A DNA stretch of 64,000 bases from Pyricularia pennisetigena (lineage: Eukaryota; Ascomycota; Sordariomycetes; Magnaporthales; Pyriculariaceae), in the NCBI RefSeq assembly GCF_004337985.1, contig NC_043742.1, positions 6,882,641-6,946,640 on the forward strand. The letters are read 5' to 3'. Both the position numbers and the translations under genes were made by a program. Shown piece after piece: positions 1-12,700 of this stretch. The notes under the pieces were generated by a model. The model made no database searches and was not told where the DNA came from. It saw nothing but the letters and a program-made list of their open reading frames with translations. Numbering within the stretch: position 1 is the first letter of the stretch; each line of letters starts with the position of its first letter.

Positions 1-72
1 GAGCACTATTATTGTACTTGTGCGCAACACAATTTTCTATACACCCGAAGCACAGCTCTGTTTTCCAGCGTT

Positions 73-103
<31 letters not shown>

Positions 104-1287
104 CATAACCATCCACAGATATACCATTCACGATTTGCAAATGTCCAAAGAGCAAAAGGATGACCGCGGAAGTCTGCCCGTATTGGCTGCAATACCCAAA
201 GGCGAGGCGATGGCAATGGTAAATATGCTAAAGAGCGCGAAAGACTGCATGGTTTCAACAACTTTTATAAGATAACCTCGCGACCTATTAATAATTATTA
301 TGGGGGACGCTTCAGAGATTGGCAGGTAATTAATTGTTCAAAGATGGGGAGTGAGGAAAATAAAAGAGGATAATGTGCCGTTGAAACATGCATGAAAAAA
401 AAAAAAAAGCTCAATACCACACATCAACACAAAAAAAGATCTGTAAGTCAACATGTGAGTCCCTCCCGTTATATTTCTGGTTCACGGATATTGCTAGCGA
501 GGTAAAGTATTATACATGATGTCAATATGTATTCATGCATCTATAATTAGCACGGATTCTTTGTTCGTAGTGGTCGCCTCTGAGCCTCGACACGCGTCTG
601 CCCGGAGCCTCGAATTGGTCATCCTGCTAGTCACGAACGTACATCCCTGACTTGGGACGACGCCGCTTGGAAGCAGTTTTAGGTGGCTTATCATTTGTGC
701 CACAACCGAGCAAGTGAATTGTGGGAAGAGGACGCTCTCGATGGCTACACAACCAATAAAAAAAATTAAAAAAAGGAGAAAAAAAGAAAGAAAGAGAGAA
801 GCTGACTGGACTGGATAATTGACAAAACATCATGATATTAGCAGTGGGGCTTACCTAGGAGCCCAGCACTCCGGCGATTGCAGACGACGGTGACGACTCG
901 GAAGAAAGCTGCTGTCTAGAGACGCCAAACCGGCCTGACTTAACTGAGCAAGCGTCTAAGCGGTCACTAATCACACCCATCACCCAGGGTTCCCTAAAGC
1001 GGCAAAAGATGCTTTGGGGATTGCCCAGGTAGATCACAGCAGCGAGGTGGCGCCCAATATTAACATTTCCGGAGGCAGTTCGCATGAGAAAAGCCGTGGT
1101 TTGACATTTTTTCCATGGCACTATATGAGCTCGGGAAGAAGCTCTCTTGTCTTTTCGGTTTTCCTTTTTTTCTTTTCTCCCTCATCTGGTCCCTAAGCTT
1201 TTCCATAATCACAATTTGGTCCTCTGCCCACCTGAAAAGTTGCGTGACTGTCTGAGCAACCTCTCCTGCTCGTTGCCATGGTCGATG
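1..1287. other. Intergenic stretch, no convincing gene
   Basis: Only short overlapping open frames of low complexity are seen here. It contains a 29-nt poly-T run at 75-103 and several shorter A or T runs. No splice-linked coding frame and no RNA gene were recognised. It includes the downstream flank of the minus-strand gene that ends at 1288. Confidence 0.5.
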
Positions 1288-2214
1288 CTAGTTGCTGTCA
1301 CTCACATCATCGTACGCGATTGGCATGGGCCACTTGGCACGCAAGCTTTTGTCGAGGATCTGATCCTCGATCGCCAGCATCTGGATCTCGGCCGTGGCCA
1401 CGTCGATGAAGATGTCCTCGTCGCTTGGTATGATGAGATTTCCGGGATCCAGACAGAGCGAATAGAGCTGCCACTCTGTCTCCTTGGACCACCTCGTCCC
1501 CTGAACAAGCCATGCTGCCACAAACAGCCTCTTGTCTATTGCGCCGACGGTCCTCTCACGGTACGAGCCGGGCTTGCCACAGAGCCACCAGCGCCGCAGC
1601 TTCTTGAGCGTCTTGGAAAAGCTCAAGCCAGTTTTTGTTGAGGCGAATGCAGTTCCCCAAAGGAATGGCGTATCATCGGCCAATCCGATAAGGATCTGGC
1701 CCATGGCCTCCGGCTCTTTGTGGACCCAGGCTGATGGGATCAATGATATGGCTGCTCCCACCAGGTAGCCTTGCGTATAACACGCATTTTTGACAAGCTC
1801 TCTTTTGCTAGAGATCAGCTTTATGGCAGCGGCAGATCCCAGTTCATCTCGTTCCTCAGAGCTAATGTCGAAATGAAAGCTGGTAGAGATAGGTCGGTTC
1901 CACATGGCCGGGCTGTAATAGTTGATTCTGGCAGCAGATTTTAAAATTTCTTCCGAGGATAAGCCAGCCTGATGAGACAGACGCTCAAGTTTGAACGACC
2001 GAATCAAATGCATACAGGACTCCTGGATTATTTTTTTTTTATTAGCTCAACGGCAGCCTGGACTGGGAACGCTTGTAGTACTCACTTGGTTTTCGGTGCC
2101 CTTGATCCTGGCCTCCAGAAAGATGAACCATTCTGGCTGAGAGTACTGGTCGGGGCTGACGCAATTAAGCTCGTCGGCATGCTCTTCGTTCGCATTTGAC
2201 CCGGTCTTCTCCAT
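1288..2214 (-). CDS. Hypothetical fungal protein, two exons, 287 aa
   Basis: I do not recognise the family. Exon 1 runs from 2214 to 2086 and exon 2 from 2022 to 1288. The 63-nt intron has a GTGAGT donor and a CAG acceptor and joins the frames exactly (ENQ | ESC). The ATG at 2214 is the first Met after an in-frame TGA. The protein is a mixed, globular-looking sequence without transmembrane segments or a signal peptide. A hydrophobic stretch (YLVGAAISLIPSAWV) sits near the middle and an acidic tail ends in DDVSDSN. The splice that rescues a 43-codon first exon with ordinary composition (PEWFIFLEARIKGTE) is the main reason to believe it is real. Its function is unknown. It lies upstream of the rhamnosidase-like gene on the same strand with about 970 bp between them. 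Confidence 0.6.
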
Positions 2215-3184
2215 AGATGCGTCAGTACTGCACGCTCCATCTCGGCTGGCTCAATCGATTTGTGTTCTAATGCACTAACGGCTTTTTGAGTCCGTGGCTG
2301 ACTGTCCAGACTTTGTTGCTGATTGTCTTGATCCTGCTCTGGCTTGTCTCCGAACTGCTAGCTGGTTAGTTCCTTTTTTTGATGGCTCAGAGTGCCTGGG
2401 AAAGAGTCCCATTGCGATTGACACAGGACACGACAGTACTTGAGTTGACCCCAGCTTCTCATCTCTATGCAGCTTTGGCTTCTTCTGCGCCGAATGCTGC
2501 GATGTAGAAAGCGGGTTGTTGCGTTTGTTTGGCCGACTAAGCATCGCCTGTATCCTTCAGGTGTATTTCGGAAGGGTTCACCAGAGGTGTTTAGGTTGGA
2601 GGACAAGAATTGGAAATAGGACGCCTAGGCGAAGAGGTTTACCTTTGAGCGTTGGTTGGGGTTAAGCGGAAGCTACGAGAAATTGCATGCAGTAAAACTG
2701 ACCAGCCCATTTCCCCTTCACTTTGCACTCAGGTTGCACTCAGCTTACACCCAATTCCTCCCGCATATTTTTTTTTTTTCTTTGTTCTTTTTTTTTTTCA
2801 CCTCTGCCTGTTAGAAACTACATCCAACCAATGCCAATAGCTAACAGCTGCGTATTCTCCTGAATGACCGTGTAGTTATTTTCATCGAGCAACGTGTTAT
2901 CATCACAATGCTTCAGCAATAGTAGCATCTGGTGTTGCCTCGTAGTTTTGAAGCCATTCAACATATCATCAGTACCTATCTGGGTACCTTTTGCATGATT
3001 GCTGGACCCGCTCACTAATACTCATGCTTCATATTAATTTTCAGTATCATACTAGAACTAGAGATGACACTGTTCCAATGACACTGTTCCGATGACACCG
3101 CAAACATCATCGGCCGTAACCCTGGTAAGTGCACAATACACTGTCTATACCTTTTCGTAGCTTCCGGGAATAGATACTTCCTAC
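2215..3184. other. Intergenic stretch between two minus-strand genes
   Basis: This is the upstream region of the 287-residue gene. A Lys/Arg/Ser-rich open frame at 2275-2544 (minus) cannot be spliced in frame to that gene by any donor/acceptor pair I tried, so I do not call it. T-rich tracts lie at 2768-2800. Nothing else is recognised. Confidence 0.4.
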
Positions 3185-5566
3185 TCACGCTGATTTGGTT
3201 ACGCTCAGTTGATGCCTTCCGGCTCCAACCTGTACAGACACTCGCCCGTCCTTGAAGGTAGCGCCGCTTTGCGTGGTTCCTGCTGCTCCGTCGTAGATCA
3301 CAGTCCCACCCATGCTCACACGGGCTTCTTTGCTTGACACAGGGACACTGATGACGCCGCTAGTGCCCTCTGGTGCATCTACTTCCAGCTCCAACGCGGT
3401 CCCATGCTGCCCAGCCGTCCACGACACCCGAATGGCGGCGCCATGTGGCGTCGGCATTGCGCCTCGAGCCCACGTCAGCCCTCCCGCAACCACAGGTCTC
3501 ACTTCCCACTGCTCAAATCCGACCTTCTTGGCCGTGATACCGAGCACGTAGTTGGTCATCAGCGGCACAATGCCCGTGGACCAGCCATGTGACATGGACG
3601 TAAAGCCGCCCTGGTACGGGCTGCCGCCCGGCCCAATGCCCTCCCAGAACGTCACACCCGGGTCGCCGGCGGACATTGTTCCGTACAGTCGGCGGATCTC
3701 GTCGAATGCGGTTTCCTGAGTGGAAGAAACCTCCAACCTCGCGGCGATCTCAAAGTACGAAATGAAGGCATAGACCCGCTGCGAGTATCCGTCGCTTACC
3801 TGGTCGTTGTCGTAAAAGGCGTTGCCCCAAGGCCTCTTCAGCGAGCTATCGAGATAGGAGAGAATGGACTCAGCAACGCTGCCGCGCGAGTTCCCTGGGT
3901 CGGTTGTGGTGTTGGCTACCCCAGACAGGATCGCGAGGCTGTTGCCATCCTGTGAGTGAGACGGGCACAGCTGAGAAGATCCGCATCTGCCGCCGTCAAA
4001 AAATGCCCCGACACTAGAGTCCCAGTTACGTCTGAGCAGGGCCGCTCCAGTCACTGTCGCCCTGTTTCGCCAGCGTGGAGCGTCCTGGTCTTGTCCAATC
4101 TGCTCAGCCAGGTCTGCGGCGTATTTGAGAGCGCGGACGTAAAGAGCGTTGTAATAAGTCACGGGGCCTTCTCGTGGTATGAAGGCGTAGTCTCCGTAGC
4201 CCCTTCGCTCGACTAGATTTGTGTCCGAGTTCGTGACGCTGGGGTAGAAGTTATCGAGGACTTTGACCAAGTTGGGCCATACCGACCGCAAGTAATCAAC
4301 ATCGCCAGTATAGACTGCATAGTCGCAGCTACATACTACCCACCATAGTGGATAGTCGAAAAGTTGAAGATTGTAATTTCCACTACCAAGTAGTCAGCAC
4401 CTCGATTGAAAACCCCCTGGTTGTGGCGCATCAGGGTGTCAAACTTACATGCTGGCCGGAGGAATCCAGCCGTCGTTTCGTTGGTGCGCTGCTAGATCAG
4501 CCAGCACGTTCTTGGCGGAGGAGGCGACATCATGGGAAATGTACGCAGTGAGTGCGGCGACAGCTAAATCTCCCACATACGGATCCCGATCACGCTTAGG
4601 CCCATCGTGCAGCACAAGCTTGCCAACCAACGTCGGGCTGCCAGCATCTCGGGGCTCCGTGTCGTTAAGACGGAAGGTGTCGATGCAAAGGTCATTTGTA
4701 TAAACAGCGTCGTACCACCACTGAGTAATGCTCTTGTCCGAACACTCAAAATTGCCAGTGAAAGTATCCGGCGTGCCGTGGAAAGCAGAGAGGTGCAGCT
4801 TGATGGACGAGATCGAGACTGTGCCATAAGAAGTCGTGTATGGCGAATCACTCTCAAGTGCTTCCAGCGTTATCTTGACGTATCGGAAACCGTGAAGACC
4901 ATCGGCGCATACCTGCCGGCCGTGTTCGCATCCAGACTGCGCCAACCACTCGTACGGCTGCTGCTTGACGGCGATCTGGTCAGTGCCGTTGGTAAGTTTT
5001 TCATCCTAATACGCCGCGTTAGTTTAGCTGGCCTGGCCAGGTCGTTGCTTTTCCCCCGCAGGTCAGCCACTTACGCCACCCGCGTGGTCAGACCGTGTAA
5101 AGTCACTTCTGTCACCCAAGAACTCTAGCGTCTCGGAGAATGCCAGTTTCAAACCAGGAAGGGTGTTTCTGTTGGGAGTAACGGCAGAAGCGCCAGCAAA
5201 CCGGATGGACAACAGGCCCACGGTATTCTGACCAAAGTCGACAACGATAGATGGCTTGTTGTTGGTTGGTTGGCTCCGGGTGAGCACTGTGGGAGCGTCA
5301 CCCTTGATCAGTCCATTAGGGTTGGACACATTTCCCTGAATTTGCCGGCTTACAACCTCCCTTGGTGTAATAATCGTGGTTGGAGAAGCTCGCACAAACT
5401 TTTGCCAACTGTTTTCGTCACTATCCTGCCTGCGATTTACATGGGTATCAAGCACCAGAGCCAGGCCCAGCGGGATGATGACCGATGCCAACAGCAGGCG
5501 CCTCAGGTTATCTCGACGGAGCCCCATCGTGGACGTTGGTTGTTGAGAGGGAACCGTTGGAGGCAC
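3185..5566 (-). CDS. GH78 alpha-L-rhamnosidase-like six-hairpin glycosidase, 748 aa
   Basis: This is a predicted glycoside hydrolase that would release terminal alpha-L-rhamnose from plant glycosides or pectic side chains. Exons are 5566-5075, 5005-4449 and 4382-3185; both introns (69 and 66 nt) have GTAAGT donors and keep the frame. The central KRDRDPYVGDL segment (exon 2) matches the family's acidic catalytic motif, and TFWEG in exon 3 fits the conserved downstream Glu region. The (alpha/alpha)6-barrel core continues through the FDYPLWWV segment and GYSQRVYAFISYFEIA. A C-terminal beta-domain ends the protein. The N-terminus holds a hydrophobic stretch (LLLASVIIPLGLALVL, about residues 24-40) preceded by RR and followed by RR, so it may be a signal peptide or a type II membrane anchor. 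A second Met at residue 14 (MGLRRDN) could be the true start. The family call is firm; the substrate is inference. Confidence 0.85.
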
Positions 5567-7652
5567 CAGACTGCGAGTGCAGGCCCTTGGGCCGAGATAT
5601 AATATACCTGTAAAGTGATCGACGGATCATGCGTGACTAGCCCAGTCTATCAACAAACGATGAACTGAAAATGCAATAGTTCGAGAACAAAGGTCATGCG
5701 TGCATGTCAGTTCTGATATACCGGCTAGCAGGCGCGCTTGGGCGTACAGGTGCAAATCAGGCTTGACGCTTTTCAGTAATGCCCCAAAGGAATAATTCGG
5801 CCTGCCGTTCGATCAAGGCTTTGAAAGCAAAAGTTTGGTAGAGGTAGTCTTGTTCAAAAGAAACCGTCTGTCATTTGTGTTTATGAGGCCAGGAACGAGG
5901 CGGGGTAAGTTGGGATAGCAATCCTGTAGCGCACAGGACTTGTGTAGTGCTTGCCAACCAGCCACAATGGTCAAATTCTAATGAGAACATGATATGATTC
6001 AATCTAAAAAGGGAGATTGAAAGTTTTTGAATGCACTTGCATCTCGAGAGGGACACGCAAGACGATTGAGCAACATGACGTGGAGTCTACGGGCCGTGCT
6101 CATGCCGACATGCCCGTTGATGCAATTGCCAACCCGAGGGGTTGTACTGGTGTTGGGATTAGACTGGCCGAGATCGACAGACTATGAAAGTGAAAGAGTG
6201 TAAATTTTGTAAAAAGTTTGTCGTTGACTAAAAAGCAACAGAGGTACTTGGCCCGGATTGTCCAGCAAAAAAAGAAAAGCTCCGTAGGACTTGGGTACCT
6301 CCGGGCGGAAATGTCAAACACTTGAGGGCTGGAGACGTCGGGGCCGAAGAGTGGTCACGGATGGGGTTTCGGGTTTGCAGCCCCACCAAAAACCAATTGA
6401 TCAATCAGTCGCGTGAAGACACCCGCGTGGTGCAGCTGCCTTCACTGCCTGGACCCTAATGGTTGTATGGCAGATGCACTGGAAGAGGCAGGAGGACAGA
6501 GAAACCCTACTTGAATTCTAATTCAGGTACATCTGCTCGGTGCTGACACGGGCAGCGTGAGCTCACTTCGTTTCAGCACTCAACACAATCTCGTACAAAG
6601 AGTCCCAGCAGATCAACTGTGGCATTGAACAAAACGGGGCAGCGTGGATTCTGTGCGGACAAAAGGATCCATTGCAAAAGGATACCGCAACGCAATGCAG
6701 CTGATTAATGGAAAAGGAGAGAAGACGATGATGTCTTGGTAAACCTTTTTTGGTTGGCGATTGAGTCGGTTTTAGAATGGTGCCCCACTAGTGATGTTGA
6801 CAACCCTGAACAAAGTATCAAGTATTACCAAATTCGATGTACGGTAACTTGCCTATTGTAGTCCACCTGGCAACCTTGGCCCTCGAGACGCACTGTTTAC
6901 AACGGAAATCGAGATCATTGGAGACTTCAAAAACTCTCGATAATTTCAGACAAAAATGAGGGAAGTTCGAGATCCATGTCCTTTACTCCGGAAGACAAAG
7001 CGCCACTACCGGTCAGCAGGGAATATGCTCTCCAGGGGTAAGACAGTTGGGATTGGTAACGCCCCTTGGGCGACCAAACCAACAAACTACGGTTCCTTTT
7101 TTAATACACGAAAAAATATTCCGTATGTACTCAAACGAATTGCGGTATGTCAGGCGGAGTAGGCTGTCTAGCGGTGAGTTGTTAAAATAGCATTCATTTT
7201 TTAGTTGAGGTACTCGTAGTTTGGGAGAAGAGACGTAGCATAACCAAGTCACCAATTGATGCGGCTCGCTCGGTGTCGGTTCAGGGCATCAAAATGGTTC
7301 CAAGCAGGGAGATGAGCCCGACAATACCTCGTGACGCTGACGGCAAGGGTAGACGGGCAGAGGCTGGTCTCTGCAACACAGAAGCGAAGTATCAAGACAT
7401 CATGAGGTCTTCAGAGATTTACCCCATGATACCAAAAGGGCCCACTTTTCAATAATCTGGGGGTAATGGAAACTCAAGGCTCTGGGCCTGGACGCGGGGA
7501 TGGAGGGGTTAGTTGTGCACTGGCTCGCACAAACCAGAGCCAACGGCGGCGTTTTGTTACGTACATTTACGTACTGACGTGACGACCTTGACACATCGCG
7601 ATGCATTGTTGGTCTGACGTGCTTATGCTTGGTCGATTTGAGGCGTTTGGAA

Positions 7653-7684
<32 letters not shown>

Positions 7685-9760
7685 AAGGTGTCAAGTACTT
7701 GCACCTATCCTGGAATACCTGGTCGGCAGTAATTAGTGGATGGTGGAAGCAGACAAAGATTTTTTTTTTCTTTTCTCTTGGCCTATCCACCCTTGTCTAG
7801 GACCGTTCAAATCATGAAGAAATAGTGTATTGTACATATGCAGCCCACTAGCACTTGTTTGCTGTTGTTTTGATGGTTAAACAAAACACTGGTGACCAGA
7901 CGCCCAGACCACCAGGTAGACGGTGAGAACTTTTGGGGCTTAGTCGGGCTTTCTTTTTGTACATACCCAAGGTAGGTTCGCTGACGGTGCCGGATCAGGA
8001 AAAGCCTCTTTGTTGCAGAAATCCTTCTCCGGTCTCCGTCCGTCACCTGTGAGGAAGGTAGGTAGGTACCTATCTCTCTCTCATCTCTCTGATCGGGGTG
8101 GATTGGTTCCTGAAATCAATCCGCCGCAGCTGAGCGGGCAGCCGGGGCGGGCGAAGCAAGGCGAGAGCGGGGCAATTGATTCAGTATTGTGTACTAGGGA
8201 AAGTGTGTGTGGGTTTGTGGGCAAGGTAATAGGTAAATCCAGGCTGAACTGGCCAACAAAAGCTCACGATGGTTCAAGCTTTTGTCCAACACAACAGGTG
8301 CCTTGGCCCTCTTTTTTTTTTTTCGTACCGGCTCCGCACCGTGCATTCCAGAAATAAAACGGCAAAACGAAAGTGAAAAAAAAAAAATAATAATAATAAA
8401 TGAAAAATTCAAATCCAGGTACCGTGATGGACTTGCTGCATTTGATTACCGGATCGCCTGGGATGATGGGAACCATCCCCTGACATGCACTTCCTGGGGT
8501 CTCCACCTCTGGCTACTTCGTGACCTGTCGTGGACACGATGTAATTCAAGTATAAAAGGTCGCTCGAGTCCCGGCGTTCGTGTTCGCTTGGGGTTACGAT
8601 ATCTTGGTCTTACTCATGCAGTGCTCTCTTTGCAAATCAAAATTCCTTTCATCTCTAATTGTCAAATAAAGAAAAGGAGGGCCACCAATTCGTGTCAGAA
8701 ACGACATCATTTCCCCTTTCTTTCAGCCGGCAGGTCAGGCACCGCGTAGATCCGGTATCTTGCCAGCAGATCCCAACCCCCAACACACCCTCGGTCTGAG
8801 AGTAAGTGGTCCTACTTGTTATTAAACTCGTCCATGATTTCTTCTGCGCCAGCTTCCACGCTTATCTTGTACCGAATCATTGGCATCTACCCTATCTGTC
8901 ATCCGTTCCCTCAGCCGCTACAGCAACGGCCGGGTAGGCTGTGTCCAGGAGGCCGGGCTCTTATCTGCATTCCTTGCCGCAATTCAATCCAAACCAGATC
9001 ATCCTTTGAGTTGAGAGGATTGATCCTTGCCCAATCCGAGCACTGGGGCTAGGCGGTGTGCCGTTGCCTCAGCCCAATTGCCCTAGCCTGTCAAACCGCC
9101 TATCTATCAATTCTGCATTACGAGCATTTTTATCTTTACCTGTCTTGAAGCGACTACTGTGCCTTTTGAGAAACCTAAGCTAATCGAGTTTAAACCAGGA
9201 CGGGGCTACGCATTGCTCATTCCACACAAAAATACGGTAAGCCACGAAGCCACCCGTCGCTCGTCGGAATTGCCCTGCGTTGGTGCCAAAGTAAGGCGAC
9301 GCAAATAAAAATAATAAATAAATAAATAAAAAGAGCGGCAGGCACCTCTTTTTTTTTTGGGGGGCCCCCCTTATCAACGGGAGGAAAGTGCTCTACCGGA
9401 GCATTCTAAGCCACCCACCTCAGCACCTTCCCATCCCTTGTCGTCAGCATTGGTGATCTAGCGATTACTCAGTTTGTTGGTATCACAAAGACAACTGGCG
9501 ACGTGGACTTTATTTTAGATAATTGTCCTGTTCGCCCGCACTTGAAAATTTTGTTGTTTCTGCCCTCAAAAAAGCGGTACACATTCACTCACTCAACTCT
9601 CTTTTTCTTTCAAAAAATCACTTTATTTCAAATGCACCCACGGCTTGTTTCGGCTTAGAAACTCCTTGGCAATAAGCCGCCCCCAGATTCAACTCACTTA
9701 CACTTACTTACATCGTCAACCTGCAAACACTGTGCTACCCTTGCTCGCGGTGCCATCATA
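5567..9760. other. 4.2-kb region without a recognisable gene
   Basis: No frame has domain-like composition or a plausible splice chain. It holds a 30-nt poly-A run at 7654-7683 and short AT-rich runs (for example 8378-8401). A TATAAAAGG box lies at 8551-8559 with no convincing coding sequence behind it. A CT-rich leader-like segment lies at about 9590-9620, just before the glutamate dehydrogenase gene. No transposase, reverse transcriptase or terminal repeats were seen. Confidence 0.5.
9632..9658 (+). promoter_or_regulatory. Short uORF upstream of the glutamate dehydrogenase start
   Basis: An eight-codon frame (MHPRLVSA, then TAG) ends 102 bp before the GDH ATG and follows a CT-rich segment that looks like a fungal transcription start region. 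If the mRNA starts upstream of it, it could dampen translation of the main frame. The transcript start is not known, so this is inference only. Confidence 0.3.
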
Positions 9761-12700
9761 ATGGATAAGCCAAGAATCAAAACCACTGACCTGGTGAATT
9801 CGTTCCCGGAATACACAGATCCCTTTGAGCCCTCCAGTGCTAGCATCATGGCTTCACCAATTAGCAGCACAGCCCAAAAGGCTCTGGGCATAAATGGCGA
9901 CGATCCAAGGCATCCGTCACCTCAGCCCACACACTTCGCCGTGTCAAAACTCAAGGGAAATGGCAACCGCACCCTGAGGTCGGCCACGGTGGGCTACATT
10001 GCCCCGGAGTTCAAGGGCAAGGCCGAGCAGATGCTAGAGGGTATGTAGTAGATTCGGCTGTAGATCACTCCTCAAACACTTCTCGTCTCGATTCTGACCG
10101 TCCCACAGTCAAGAAGGAGATCCAAGAGAATGGCTGGATCCCGGACAAGGTCATCGACGAGCAGGTGGCTTGGTTCTATAACGAGCTTGGCATCGACGAT
10201 GTCTACTTTCAGCTCGAGAGGCCGGCCGTCATCGCCAACCACATCACCTCCCTCTACGCTGCCAAGGTTGCAGCCTTCTCCCGTGAAGACAAGCGGGAGG
10301 AGATCAGGTTAGATATGGAGGCCTCTGACCACGCCATCTACATCGACACCAGCGAGCCGGGGCGTAGCGCAATCGAGGGCCCGCGCTACGAGACTCGTCT
10401 TGAGGCCAAGTATCTTGACGGCAACGACTCGCAGAGGTTCCGTGTCGAGACCTTCAGGTCACCTGGCGTCCTGGGCCAGAACACCAACGGCGGCGGCGCC
10501 AGTCTTCGCTGCTACTTCGTCTACCAGTGCACATTTGTGGAGCCCAACGCCGACCCTAACGAGACTCGTCTTGAGGTCATTAGCGACCGCATGTTCCTCG
10601 CCAAGGCCACCAAGAACACCCTTCAGATCTACCAGGAGATCATTGAGCTGGCCGTCAACCGAACTGGCCCGGTCATCGAGGTGTTCGACATCGAGGACTC
10701 GCCAGAGAAGCGTCTTGTGGTTGCTTTCAGGTCCCGCACTGCCAGGGGCATGTTCAGCGCCATCAGTGATTTGTACCACTACTACGGCGTCACCAGCTCC
10801 CGCAAGTATGTTGAGCAGTTCTCCAACGGCATCACAGTCATGTCCATCTACCTGCGCCCGGCCTCCAACCTGGACGGCAAGTACCCTCCTATTGAGGAGT
10901 CCATTCACCAGATCACCAAGGAGACATCGCTGCTATACTGCATTCCCCTCAACAAGCTTCACCACCTCTTCGCTACTGGTGAGCTGAGCCTCCAGGAGGC
11001 CATCTACGGCCACTGCGCCTGGGTCTTTGTTCAGCATTTCCTCAACCGCCTGGGTTCCGAGTATGCCACTCTCTCAGATGCCCTCGACCCCAAGAACAAC
11101 GTGCACGCCGAACTTCTCTCCAAGCTGAAGAGGCGACTGCGTACTGAGACTTTCACTCCCGACTACATCTTGGAGATCATTGGGTCGTACCCGGGTCTTG
11201 TTCGTCTTTTGTACGCTGCATTCGCCAGCGTCCACCTTAACACGGATGCCAAGGAGAAGGGCACAATCACGCCTACGCCTGGTGTCGAGGTCCTGTCTGA
11301 CGAAGGCCTCAAGGAGCGCATCACCAGAGAGGTCTCCAACGAGCACGAGGAGATGGTCATGACTGCCTTCCGCGTCTTCAACAGCGCCATCCTCAAGACC
11401 AACTACTTCACCCCCACCAAAGTCGCTCTGAGCTTCCGTCTGGATGCCTCGTTCCTGCCCGAGATCGAGTACCCCACGCCACTTTACGGCATGTTCCTCG
11501 TCATCACATCCGAGTCGCGTGGTTTCCACCTCCGCTTCAAGGACGTCGCTCGTGGTGGTATTCGTATCGTCAAGTCCCGCAGCAAGGAAGCCTACTCCAT
11601 CAACGCTCGCAACCTCTTCGATGAGAACTACGGACTGGCCAGCACGCAGCAGCGCAAGAACAAGGACATCCCCGAGGGCGGCTCCAAGGGTGTCATCCTG
11701 CTTGACGCAAAGCAGCAAGACAAGGCACGCGAGGCCTTTGAGAAGTACATTGACAGTATCCTTGACCTTCTCCTGCCCGCCGAGACCCCCGGTATCAAGA
11801 ACCCGATTGTGGACCTGTACGGCAAGCCTGAAATTCTGTTCATGGGCCCCGATGAGAACACTGCCGACCTTGTCGACTGGGCAACCGAGCATGCTCGCTC
11901 CCGCAACGCCCCTTGGTGGAAGTCTTTCTTCACCGGCAAGTCACCCAAGCTTGGTGGTATTCCTCACGATACGTACGGAATGACGACGTTGTCGGTTCGG
12001 GAGTACGTCAAGGGCATCTACCGCAAGCTTAACCTCGACCCCTCCAAGGTCAGGAAGATGCAGACTGGTGGGCCCGATGGAGACCTGGGCAGCAACGAGA
12101 TCCTACTCAGCAATGAAATGTACACATCCATCGTCGACGGCTCGGGTGTTCTCTGCGACCCCAACGGAATCGACATTGACGAGCTCCGCAGGCTTGCCAA
12201 GCAGCGTGTCATGATCTCTCACTTTGACATGAGCAAGCTCAGCAAGGACGGTTACCGTGTGCTGTGCGAGGACGTCAACGTGACTCTGCCCAACGGTCAG
12301 GTAGTCGCCAACGGCACCGCCTTCCGTAATACCTACCACCTCCTGGACACTGGCCTCACGGACATGTTTGTGCCGTGCGGTGGCCGTCCCGAGTCCATTG
12401 ACCTCGTCTCTGTTTCCAAGATCATCAAGGATGGCAGGTCAACCATCCCTTACATCGTCGAGGGTGCCAACTTGTTCTGCAGTGAGCCCTCACGCATGCG
12501 TCTCGAGAATGCGGGCTGCGTCTTCATCAAGGAGTAGGTTTCCAGACTCTTACAGATCCCTGCCCACGTGTTGAAATATGGTATGCTAACACGCTGAAAA
12601 CAAAAGTGCTTCTGCGAACAAGGGTGGCGTAACCAGCTCATCGCTCGAGGTTTTGGCGAGTCTTGCGTTCGATGACGAAGGTTTCGTTGAGCATATGTGC

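Noticed and set aside
2275..2606. Lys/Ser-rich open frames upstream of the 287-codon gene
   Set aside because: No splice pair joins them in frame to the gene, and overlapping frames are equally open.
11074..11892. Long open frame antisense to glutamate dehydrogenase
   Set aside because: A mirror of the strongly biased codon usage of the real gene; no independent evidence.
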